The position numbers and the translations under genes are program-made. From an uncultured Lachnospiraceae bacterium (lineage in GTDB: Bacteria; Bacillota; Clostridia; Lachnospirales; Lachnospiraceae): a DNA stretch of 64,000 bases. The number at the start of each line of letters is the position of its first letter. Positions within the stretch are counted from its first letter, which is position 1. The notes under the pieces are model-generated. The model was not told where the DNA came from. It saw nothing but the letters and a program-made list of their open reading frames with translations, and made no database searches. Positions 31,263 through 38,928 of the stretch are shown one piece after another. The stretch lies in assembly GCA_910577675.1 (NCBI GenBank), contig CAJTOR010000010.1:32433-96432 (forward strand). The letters run 5' to 3'.

Positions 31263-33824
31263 ATGACAATCACGAATTGTAAAGTGAACCATCTGACTAA
31301 CCCACTTGGCTTTGCGATGAAGCGGACAGTGTTTTCATGGACGGTCAGGGGGGCGGTTGGAAAGAAACAGACGGCGGCGAGGATTATTGTCAGGCAGGAT
31401 GGAGCGGTAGTTTTTGATACGGGGTTTGGACAGCTTCAAAGTTTTGCGGCGGAAGTTAAGTTCGCCCTGCTTCCACGCACGCGCTACACCTGGGCGGTCA
31501 CAGTACAAACGGATGCGGGGGAGGAGGCGACAAGCGAAGAAAACTGGTTTGAAACCGGAAAAATGGGCGAGGCTTGGCAGGCAAAATGGATTGGACTTGA
31601 GGGAACAAAATCGTGCCATCCGATATTTTTGCGCGAAGTTTTATTAAGAGGGGAAGTAGCTTCTGCCCGGCTTTATATCTGTGGGCTCGGTCTGTATGAA
31701 GCAGCGTGGAACGGCGAAAAGATAGGGGAGGAATACCTTGCACCATACTGCAATGATTACAATACATGGGTGCAGTACCAGACTTACGATGTGACCACAT
31801 GTTTAAAGGAAAGTGGCGTGCTCTCGGTAACGCTTGGAAATGGCTGGTACAACGGCAGGTTCGGGTATGATGACAAAAACAGGAAACCTTATTATGGCGA
31901 CGGTTTAAAACTTCTTGCCGAACTGCGCATCCGTTATGCCGACGGGGAGGAAGAGGTGGTGGGGACGGATGAAAGCTGGAAACTTTTATGGTCCGCGATT
32001 ACCTTTTCAAATATTTATGACGGGGAACAGCGTGACGATACGCTTGATGGGATAAAAGATTTTGATGCCTGCCTTGTCACCCCTCCGAAAGGCGAACTGA
32101 CGGAGCGTTACAGCACTCCGGTGGCAGTGAGGGAAGAAGTTGCGGTAAAAGAGATTATCCATACTCCTGCGGGGGAAACGGTGCTTGATTTGGGGCAGAA
32201 TCTGACCGGGATTTTCCGTTTAAAAATAGATGTGCCATACGGCGGGGAAGTGAAACTTTCATTTGGGGAAGTTTTACAAAATGGAAATTTTTACCGGGAC
32301 AATCTCAGGAGCGCGAAGGCGGAATATATTTATAAATCCGCGGGAAAACCGGTTGTGCTTTCGCCGAAATTTACCTTCTATGGTTACCGCTATGTAAAGG
32401 TGGAAGGATTGCCGGGGATTAAAATGGAGGATTTTACCGCGCTTGTTTTGTATTCCGATATTCCGAAACTCGGTGTGCTCACAACGGGGAATAATCTGGT
32501 CAACCGGCTGATTGCCAATGTGGAATGGGGGCAGAAGGGGAATTTTCTGGATGTGCCGACGGACTGTCCGCAGCGCGATGAGAGGATGGGCTGGACGGGT
32601 GATGCGCAGGTATTTGCGCCGACGGCAAGTTATTTCAGGGATTGCTATGCTTTCTATGCGAAATATCTCCACGATATGGGGCAGGAACAAAAGGGGCACG
32701 CGGGTGAGGTGCCAAATGTTGTGCCGTCCTTTGGCACGGGGTTCGGCTCCCACTGGGGTTCCTCGGCGGCATGGGGGGATGCGGCTTGTGTGATTCCGTG
32801 GGTGTGTTATGAGTTTTCCGGCGATCCTTCGATATTGGAAGATCAGTATGAGAGTATGCGCGGCTGGGTGGAATTTATAAGGAGCGTGGATAAGGAGGAT
32901 CACGGCTGGCGCAGGCATTTCCATTTCGGGGACTGGCTGGCTCTCGATGCGCCTGATTCTTCAAACCTGCACGGGGGCACGGATGTCGGCTATGTCGCCG
33001 ACGCAATGTATTACCGCAGCGTGCTGTTGCTTGTAAAAGCGGCGCAGGTTTTGGGCAAGAGTGCGGATGAAAAGGAATACAGGACGCTTGCAGAACTTAT
33101 ACTTGACGGGATACGGCGGGAATATTTTTCGGAAACGGGGCGGGCGGCTGTACCGACACAGACGGGGCTTTTGCTCGCGGTGGCACTCGGGCTTTCTGTG
33201 GATCAAAAACGGGCGGAGGATGCGCTAATAAGCCGGATGGAGGCTGACAGGAAACAATTAAAGACCGGATTTGTCGGAACGCCACTTTTGTGCCCTACGC
33301 TTACGGCTATAGGGAGGCAAGATCTGGCTTTTGCACTTTTATTAAATGAGGATTATCCGGGCTGGCTCTACGAAGTAAAGCTTGGGGCAACCACCATCTG
33401 GGAGCGCTGGAACAGTCTGCTTCCCGATGGGTCGATCTCCGACACTGGTATGAACAGTTTAAACCATTATGCTTACGGTTCGGTTGCGGAATGGCTGTGC
33501 AAGGATGTGGCGGGGCTGTCCGCCGCTTCGCCGGGATTTCAGAGGGCAGTGCTTGCGCCGCATATTTGTAAAGAATTGAAAAAGGTCGAATTTACATATC
33601 AGTCCGCATCGGGGGAATGGAAAGTTAGATGGGAAATTTTGGAAAAAGTGACGGAGGAACCAGGCGGGAATCCTAACCCGGCTGATGGGAAGACTTCCCT
33701 GTGCAGGATACATTACCATTTTATTGTGCCGTTTGGCTGCGATGCGCGCCTTGTGCTGCCGGGGCAGGAAGAGCGGAACCTGACAGCGGGAGAATATGAT
33801 ATTACCTGTTTGCAGGAGGTATAA
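31263..33824 (+). CDS. Alpha-L-rhamnosidase, glycoside hydrolase family 78
   Basis: An 853-residue inverting glycosidase releasing terminal alpha-L-rhamnose from pectin (rhamnogalacturonan) or plant glycosides. The family signature DVPTDCPQRDERMGWTGD supplies the general acid region, and GATTIWERWNSL the general base region. Accessory beta domains occupy the N-terminal ~330 residues, including a WNGEKIGEEYLAPY carbohydrate-binding-like stretch, followed by the (alpha/alpha)6 barrel and a short C-terminal beta domain. No signal peptide is present, so it acts on imported oligosaccharides. The start at 31263 follows AAGGGGGA. It stands alone between the chemoreceptor and a phosphatase gene. Confidence 0.94.
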   Translation: MTITNCKVNHLTNPLGFAMKRTVFSWTVRGAVGKKQTAARIIVRQDGAVVFDTGFGQLQSFAAEVKFALLPRTRYTWAVTVQTDAGEEATSEENWFETGKMGEAWQAKWIGLEGTKSCHPIFLREVLLRGEVASARLYICGLGLYEAAWNGEKIGEEYLAPYCNDYNTWVQYQTYDVTTCLKESGVLSVTLGNGWYNGRFGYDDKNRKPYYGDGLKLLAELRIRYADGEEEVVGTDESWKLLWSAITFSNIYDGEQRDDTLDGIKDFDACLVTPPKGELTERYSTPVAVREEVAVKEIIHTPAGETVLDLGQNLTGIFRLKIDVPYGGEVKLSFGEVLQNGNFYRDNLRSAKAEYIYKSAGKPVVLSPKFTFYGYRYVKVEGLPGIKMEDFTALVLYSDIPKLGVLTTGNNLVNRLIANVEWGQKGNFLDVPTDCPQRDERMGWTGDAQVFAPTASYFRDCYAFYAKYLHDMGQEQKGHAGEVPNVVPSFGTGFGSHWGSSAAWGDAACVIPWVCYEFSGDPSILEDQYESMRGWVEFIRSVDKEDHGWRRHFHFGDWLALDAPDSSNLHGGTDVGYVADAMYYRSVLLLVKAAQVLGKSADEKEYRTLAELILDGIRREYFSETGRAAVPTQTGLLLAVALGLSVDQKRAEDALISRMEADRKQLKTGFVGTPLLCPTLTAIGRQDLAFALLLNEDYPGWLYEVKLGATTIWERWNSLLPDGSISDTGMNSLNHYAYGSVAEWLCKDVAGLSAASPGFQRAVLAPHICKELKKVEFTYQSASGEWKVRWEILEKVTEEPGGNPNPADGKTSLCRIHYHFIVPFGCDARLVLPGQEERNLTAGEYDITCLQEV

Positions 33825-34010
33825 CCTGATATTTGTTAAGGGTAAGACTATTCTGTGATTTTTCGATTTCCCCTGATCGGATATCAGGAAGTTCTTTGAT
33901 TGCTGCTTTTATGGGAATAGTTCAAGCCTTGAACCGGCTGTTTGTCAAAGCAAAATATGTGTCGTATTTCTCCAAGCAAACCGGACATATATTAAATCAC
34001 GATTTAATGA

Positions 34011-34040
34011 TTGCAAACTTATGGGTTGATATGGTATGAT
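34011..34040 (+). promoter_or_regulatory. Putative promoter for the histidine phosphatase gene
   Basis: TTGCAA at 34011-34016 and TATGAT at 34035-34040, 18-base spacer, 36 bases before the ATG. Confidence 0.55.
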
Positions 34041-34076
34041 AAAGGAGATTTAAATTTTTATATGCGGAGGCTTGGA

Positions 34077-34715
34077 ATGAGGATATATTTGGTTCGGCAT
34101 GCGCGGCAGTGCAGCCCGCTTTGCAATGTAAATGTAGAGTTGGCACCGGAGGGTGTGCAGCAGGCAGAACTTTTGGCCGCCCGCATGAAAGAGTGGAATT
34201 TTGTGGACGCTATCTACTCAAGTGCGCTTTTGCGCGCGGTGCAGACGGCAAAGATCCTTGGCGGGGCGCTTGGGATGGAGCCTAAGCCAGGTGACGCGGC
34301 GGTGAATGAGATTGAGTTCGGTGAGCTGACAGGGCTTTCCGACCGCGAGATCGACGCGCGCTATGGGGCGTTTATGGAGCAGCGCAGGGCGCTGTTGGCG
34401 GATTTGTCTTTTCCGGGCGGCGAGTGCGGCGCGGACGTGTTTGCGAGGGCATATCCTTTTTTGCTTGAAGTTGCAGAAAGCGGGCAGGAGCACGCGGTAA
34501 TTGTGACGCACGGCGGAACCATACGCGCCATTCTTGCGGGAGTGCTGCATATGGAACAGCGCTACCGGCTGGCACTTACAAAGACATTGGAAAATACGAG
34601 TGTGACAATTCTTGAGTACAACAGGGAAAGAAACTGGTTTACCGTTGAAACAGTAAATGATTACGCGCATCTATCAGGACATCCCAACCTGCTTCGCGCA
34701 GCAATCAAACGTTAA
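34077..34715 (+). CDS. Histidine phosphatase (phosphoglycerate mutase-like) family protein
   Basis: A 212-residue cytoplasmic phosphatase. The catalytic LVRHARQ motif is at the N terminus (normally LxRHGxT; here Ala replaces Gly and Gln replaces Thr), YSSALLRAVQTA carries the second conserved Arg, NEIEFGELTGLS the acid/base Glu, and VTHGGTIRAIL the second catalytic His. Substrates in the family range from phosphosugars to cobalamin precursors (CobC); no neighbour fixes this. The start at 34077 is chosen for GGAGG seven bases upstream. Its 3' end runs into the 103-bp repeat array. Confidence 0.88.
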   Translation: MRIYLVRHARQCSPLCNVNVELAPEGVQQAELLAARMKEWNFVDAIYSSALLRAVQTAKILGGALGMEPKPGDAAVNEIEFGELTGLSDREIDARYGAFMEQRRALLADLSFPGGECGADVFARAYPFLLEVAESGQEHAVIVTHGGTIRAILAGVLHMEQRYRLALTKTLENTSVTILEYNRERNWFTVETVNDYAHLSGHPNLLRAAIKR

Positions 34716-34731
34716 TAAGCAAAAGTCCGGC

Positions 34732-35231
34732 CAGTGCCCAGTGGGATTAATGGGAGCGGAGCGGACAGAAATTCCACTGAGAGGGAGGGAACTGGTAGGG
34801 CAATTGCGGAACTTAAAAACAGCAAATGCCCGGACAGTGCCCAGTGGGATTAATGGGAGCGGAGCGGACAGAAATTCCACTGAGAGGGAGGGAACTGGTA
34901 GGGCAATTGCGGAACTTAAAAACAGCAAATGCCCGGCCAGTGCCCAGTGGGATTAATGGGAGCGGAGCGGACAGAAATTCCACTGAGAGGGAGGGAACTG
35001 GTAGGGCGTTTGCGGAACTTAAAAACAGCAAATGCCCGGACAGTGCCCAGTGGGATTAATGGGAGCGGAGCGGACAGAAATTCCACTGAGAGGGAGGGAA
35101 CTGGTAGGGCGTTTGCGGAACTTAAAAACAGCAAATGCCCGGACAGTGCCCAGTGGGATTAATGGGAGCGGAGCGGACAGAAATTCCACTGAGAGGGAGG
35201 GAACTGGTAGGGCGTTTGCGGAACTTAAAAT
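34732..35231 (+). repeat. 103-bp tandem repeat array, about 4.9 copies
   Basis: Units begin CAGTGCCCAGTGGG at 34732, 34835, 34938, 35041 and 35144, each exactly 103 bases apart; the last is cut short by the ribosome site of the next gene. Units are nearly identical: the first two have GGGCAATTGCGG and the last three GGGCGTTTGCGG, and CGGCC alternates with CGGAC at the junction. Each unit contains an inverted pair CAGTGGGATT / AATTCCACTG and a second pair CCAGTGCCC / GGGAACTGG, so each copy can fold as DNA or RNA. Because 103 is not a multiple of three, 77-codon open frames recur in phase with the units; I treat these as by-products. The array fills the gap between the phosphatase and the aldo/keto reductase. 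Confidence 0.95.
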
Positions 35232-35242
35232 AGGAGGAAAAA

Positions 35243-36370
35243 ATGGAATATCGTAAAATGGAAAGTCTTGGAATCTCCACTTCACTTCTCGGCTTTGGAT
35301 GTATGCGTTTTCCGACCATGGCGGACGGGGAAATCGATGAAGTGCGGGCGGAGAAAATGCTCGATGACGCACTTGCAGCAGGTGTAAACTATATTGACAC
35401 GGCATACCCGTATCACGGCGGCAAAAGCGAGCCATTTGTCGGTAAGGCGTTAAAAAAATATCCGCGCGAGAGCTTTTATCTCGCAACAAAACTCCCTGCA
35501 TGGCTGGTAAACAGCGTGGAGGACGCGGAGAGAATATTTAATGAGCAGCTTGAGCGCCTTAAAACAGATTACATAGACTTTTATCTGCTTCACGCGATGG
35601 GCGGCGGGCGATATGACGATATGGTTCGGCTCGGCATTGTGGAGTGGGGCGAAAAGAAAAAAGCGGAAGGAAAAATAAAATATTTTGGTTTCTCCTTCCA
35701 CGACAACTATCAGGCATTTGAGCATATCCTGACCGCAAGAAAATGGGATTTCTGCCAGATTCAGCTCAATTACATGGACACTGAAGTGCAGGCAGGAATA
35801 AAAGGATATGAATTAACCGAGAAATTAGGCGTGCCGCTAGTTATTATGGAGCCGGTAAAAGGCGGGTCGCTTACCACCTTTGCGGATGATATAGCAAATA
35901 TGTTTAAATCGGAGCGCCCGGATGAATCGCTCGCCTCGTGGGCACTGCGCTTTGTCGGGACAATGCCGAACGTCAAAGTTATATTGAGTGGTATGTCCAC
36001 AGAAGAGCAGGTGGCGGACAATCTGAAAACCTTTAATAAATTTGAACCGCTCACCGAAAAAGAACAGCAGTTAGTAAAGGATGTTGTGGCGGCGGTAAAA
36101 GCGCGCGTTAAGAATGGCTGCACAAACTGCCGGTACTGTATGCCATGCCCGTTCGGCGTGGATATCCCGCGCAATTTTGCGATTTGGAACAATTATTCCA
36201 TGTACGGCAATGCGGGCGGGGCAAAGTGGAGTTACTACAATGATATGAAGGCAGAGAACCGCGCCGACCAGTGCAAAAAGTGCGGCGCATGCGAGAAGGC
36301 TTGCCCGCAGGCAATCCAGATCAGGGATAACCTGGCACAGGTGCATAGCTGCATGGAAGGGCTGAAATAA
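35243..36370 (+). CDS. Aldo/keto reductase with C-terminal 4Fe-4S ferredoxin domain
   Basis: A 375-residue oxidoreductase. The AKR barrel carries the catalytic tetrad: Asp and Tyr in YIDTAYPYHG, Lys in LATKLPAW and His in YLLHAMGG. The C-terminal ~80 residues hold NGCTNCRYCMPCPFGVDIP and QCKKCGACEKACPQ, patterns of two Fe-S clusters; such fusions are widespread in anaerobic Firmicutes and may exchange electrons with ferredoxin. The substrate is unknown. AGGAGG is ideally placed, and its upstream bases merge directly with the last truncated copy of the 103-bp array, so array copy number could alter leader length or promoter distance. Confidence 0.92.
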   Translation: MEYRKMESLGISTSLLGFGCMRFPTMADGEIDEVRAEKMLDDALAAGVNYIDTAYPYHGGKSEPFVGKALKKYPRESFYLATKLPAWLVNSVEDAERIFNEQLERLKTDYIDFYLLHAMGGGRYDDMVRLGIVEWGEKKKAEGKIKYFGFSFHDNYQAFEHILTARKWDFCQIQLNYMDTEVQAGIKGYELTEKLGVPLVIMEPVKGGSLTTFADDIANMFKSERPDESLASWALRFVGTMPNVKVILSGMSTEEQVADNLKTFNKFEPLTEKEQQLVKDVVAAVKARVKNGCTNCRYCMPCPFGVDIPRNFAIWNNYSMYGNAGGAKWSYYNDMKAENRADQCKKCGACEKACPQAIQIRDNLAQVHSCMEGLK

Positions 36371-36423
36371 AATATTTGCGGGAAAAACTGTTTACAAAAT
36401 AAGTCGCAGCATGGAGGAGAAAT

Positions 36424-37857
36424 ATGAGTGAGGATAGATACGTAAGCCCGTTGTCGGAGCGTTACGCAAGCCGCGAGATGCAGTATATTTTCTCGCCGGA
36501 CATGAAGTTTAAAACCTGGCGCAGGCTGTGGGTCGCGCTTGCTAAGGCGGAGCATGAGCTTGGGCTGCCGGTGACAAAGGAACAGGTGGAAGAATTAGAA
36601 GCGCATCAGGACGATATCAATTATGATGTGGCAAAAGAGCGCGAAAAGCAGGTTCGCCACGATGTGATGTCCCATGTGTATGCCTACGGGGTGCAGTGCC
36701 CGAACGCAAAGGGGATTATCCATCTGGGCGCAACCTCCTGTTATGTCGGCGACAACACCGATATAATTGTGATGACTGAGGGGTTGAAGCTGGTGAAAAA
36801 AAAGCTTCTTAACGTGATGGATGGGCTGGCGAAATTTGCGCTTAAATACCGCGCGCTCCCAACACTTGCATTCACGCATTTCCAGCCAGCACAGCCTACG
36901 ACGGTGGGCAAGCGCGCGTGCCTTTGGCTGCAGGAATTAAAACTGGATTACGACGATTTGTGCTACCTGATTGATTCCATGCGGCTGCTCGGCTCAAAAG
37001 GTACGACCGGCACGCAGGCAAGTTTCCTCGAACTCTTTGAGGGTGACCACGAAAAAATAAAGCGGCTCGACCAGATGATAGCGGATAAGATGGGCTTTGT
37101 ATCCTGCTACGCAGTTTCAGGGCAGACCTACTCGAGAAAAGTTGATACAAGGGTGGTCAATGTACTTGCGGGGATTGCGGCGAGCGCACATAAGTTTTCC
37201 AACGATATCCGTCTGTTGCAGCACTTAAAGGAAGTGGAAGAACCATTTGAAAAGAATCAGATCGGTTCCTCTGCAATGGCATACAAGCGCAACCCGATGC
37301 GCAGTGAGCGCATTGCATCCCTCGCGCGCTACGTGATGGTGGATGCCGTAAACCCATCCGTTACCTCGGCGACACAGTGGTTTGAGCGCACGCTTGACGA
37401 TTCCGCAAACAAGCGCCTTTCCATACCGGAAGCGTTTCTCGCGGTGGATGGCATCCTTGATTTGTATTTAAATGTGGTGGACGGGCTGGTAGTTTACGAG
37501 AAAGTAATTGAGAAACATCTGATGGCGGAGCTGCCTTTTATGGCGACGGAGAATATTATGATGGATGCGGTTAAGGCGGGGGGCGACCGCCAGGAACTGC
37601 ACGAGAAAATCCGCACGCTCTCGATGGAGGCGGGGCGCAATGTAAAAGAGCGGGGGCTGGAAAATAACCTCCTTGAACTGATTGCGGCGGATGCAGCTTT
37701 TAATTTAAGCCTGGATGATCTTAAAAAGGCGATGGAACCGGCAAAATATACGGGGCGCGCAAAGGAACAGACAGAGGAATTTATCGCCGAGGTAATTATG
37801 CCGGTTCTCGATGAAAATAAAGACCTTCTCGGGATGACGGCGGAGATTACGGTGTAG
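36424..37857 (+). CDS. purB: Adenylosuccinate lyase
   Basis: A 477-residue cytoplasmic lyase that releases fumarate at two steps of purine synthesis (SAICAR to AICAR, and adenylosuccinate to AMP). The superfamily signature GSSAMAYKRNPMRSERI contains the flexible catalytic loop, and LGATSCYVGDNTD and FTHFQPAQPTTVGKR carry the conserved substrate-binding and His residues. The length and pattern fit the long PurB type found in Clostridia and eukaryotes. A good AGGAG site precedes the ATG. Its stop codon is directly followed by the LysR gene start, so the two are probably co-transcribed. Confidence 0.95.
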   Translation: MSEDRYVSPLSERYASREMQYIFSPDMKFKTWRRLWVALAKAEHELGLPVTKEQVEELEAHQDDINYDVAKEREKQVRHDVMSHVYAYGVQCPNAKGIIHLGATSCYVGDNTDIIVMTEGLKLVKKKLLNVMDGLAKFALKYRALPTLAFTHFQPAQPTTVGKRACLWLQELKLDYDDLCYLIDSMRLLGSKGTTGTQASFLELFEGDHEKIKRLDQMIADKMGFVSCYAVSGQTYSRKVDTRVVNVLAGIAASAHKFSNDIRLLQHLKEVEEPFEKNQIGSSAMAYKRNPMRSERIASLARYVMVDAVNPSVTSATQWFERTLDDSANKRLSIPEAFLAVDGILDLYLNVVDGLVVYEKVIEKHLMAELPFMATENIMMDAVKAGGDRQELHEKIRTLSMEAGRNVKERGLENNLLELIAADAAFNLSLDDLKKAMEPAKYTGRAKEQTEEFIAEVIMPVLDENKDLLGMTAEITV

Positions 37858-38733
37858 ATGGTGAATCTTGAGTATTATCGAATTTTTTATGAGGTGGCAC
37901 GGGCGGGGAGTATCACTGCGGCGGCGGAAAAGCTCTGTATTTCCCAGCCCGCTGTCAGCCAGACCATAAGACAACTGGAGGAGGGACTGGGAAGCCCGCT
38001 GTTTGTGCGCGCATCAAAAGGTGTGCGTTTAAGAGCGGAGGGAGAAGTCCTTTTTTCCTATGTCGAGAAAGGGATCGGTTCGCTGCTTGCAGGGGAGGAG
38101 GCATTCCGCAGTATGGTCAGCCTAGAGCAGGGCGAAGTAAAGATCGGGGCGAGTGATATGACACTGCGCTTTTATCTGCTGCCCTATCTGGAGGATTTCC
38201 ACGCGAAATACCCCAGTATCAGGGTGCAGGTAACGAACGGCCCGACACCGGAAACAATGCGGTTTTTAAAGGAGGGCAGGATTGATTTCGGGATTGTCAG
38301 CTCCCCCGTTTTTGATGGGGATTTTGTTGTCAGACCGGTGCGCAAACTGAGGGATACCTTTGTGGCAGGAAACAGGTTTTTTAATCTGCGGGGAAAGAAG
38401 CATCCCTTTGCGCTGCTAAGTGAGCTGCCCGTTATCTGCCTTGAGCCAAATACCAGCACAAGGGCATGCGTGGATCGGTATCTTTTGGGGCAGGGAGTGA
38501 GCCTGAAACCGGAATTTGAGCTGGCGACAAGTGATATGATTGTGCAGTTTGTCCTCAGAAACCTTGGAATTGGTCTTGTTGTTAAAGATTTTGCAGAGGA
38601 GTATGTGCGCCAGGGTTCCCTGTTTTATCTGGAGTTTGAGAGGGAACTTCCAGAACGAGAAATCTGTATTGTGACACGGAAAAAGCGGGTGATGTCCCGG
38701 GCAGCGGAAGCACTGCTTGGTATGTTGGAATAA
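37858..38733 (+). CDS. LysR-family transcriptional regulator
   Basis: A 291-residue regulator. The N-terminal winged helix-turn-helix runs LEYYRIFYEVARAGSITAAA, then EKLCISQPAVSQTIRQLEE and LGSPLFVRASKGVRL. The periplasmic-binding-type effector domain follows (KIGASDMTLRFYLLPYLEDF, IDFGIVSSPVF, LEPNTSTR). The ATG abuts the purB stop codon with the ribosome site inside purB, which implies translational coupling. This is unusual, since LysR genes are commonly divergent from their targets. The effector and targets are unknown. Confidence 0.92.
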   Translation: MVNLEYYRIFYEVARAGSITAAAEKLCISQPAVSQTIRQLEEGLGSPLFVRASKGVRLRAEGEVLFSYVEKGIGSLLAGEEAFRSMVSLEQGEVKIGASDMTLRFYLLPYLEDFHAKYPSIRVQVTNGPTPETMRFLKEGRIDFGIVSSPVFDGDFVVRPVRKLRDTFVAGNRFFNLRGKKHPFALLSELPVICLEPNTSTRACVDRYLLGQGVSLKPEFELATSDMIVQFVLRNLGIGLVVKDFAEEYVRQGSLFYLEFERELPEREICIVTRKKRVMSRAAEALLGMLE

Positions 38734-38838
38734 AAAGGGGGTTTATGGGAAAATTGTTTATCTACAGATTGAGAAAATAACAACATAACGGGAAATATGT
38801 TGTATACTGTAAGTATAGCAACCTGCTGGAGGATGTAA

Positions 38839-38928
38839 ATGGAAAAAATATTGAGCGGTGAGGACAGCGCCGCACAAGATGAAAAACAAAAATTATTTTC
38901 TGTCAGAATGGAGAATGCCGATGAATAA
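38839..38928 (+). CDS. Candidate 29-residue upstream ORF coupled to the histidine kinase
   Basis: A short open frame with a strong GGAGG site six bases before its ATG. It runs MEKILSGEDSAAQDEKQKLF and onward, charged and without a membrane segment. It ends at a TAA that overlaps the kinase start (ATGAATAA, 38921-38928), a classic arrangement for translational coupling. It is the only well-placed ribosome site upstream of the kinase apart from a GGAGA inside this ORF. It could be a coupling leader or a small protein. No homologue is recognised. Confidence 0.5.
   Translation: MEKILSGEDSAAQDEKQKLFSVRMENADE

Noticed and set aside
34732..35231. Possible CRISPR array
   Set aside because: Units are contiguous 103-bp copies with no unique spacers, and no cas genes are present.
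34657..35501. Overlapping 65-160 codon frames on both strands in the 103-bp array
   Set aside because: They arise because the unit lacks stops in some frames; the same sequence recurs out of phase, and none has a proper ribosome site.
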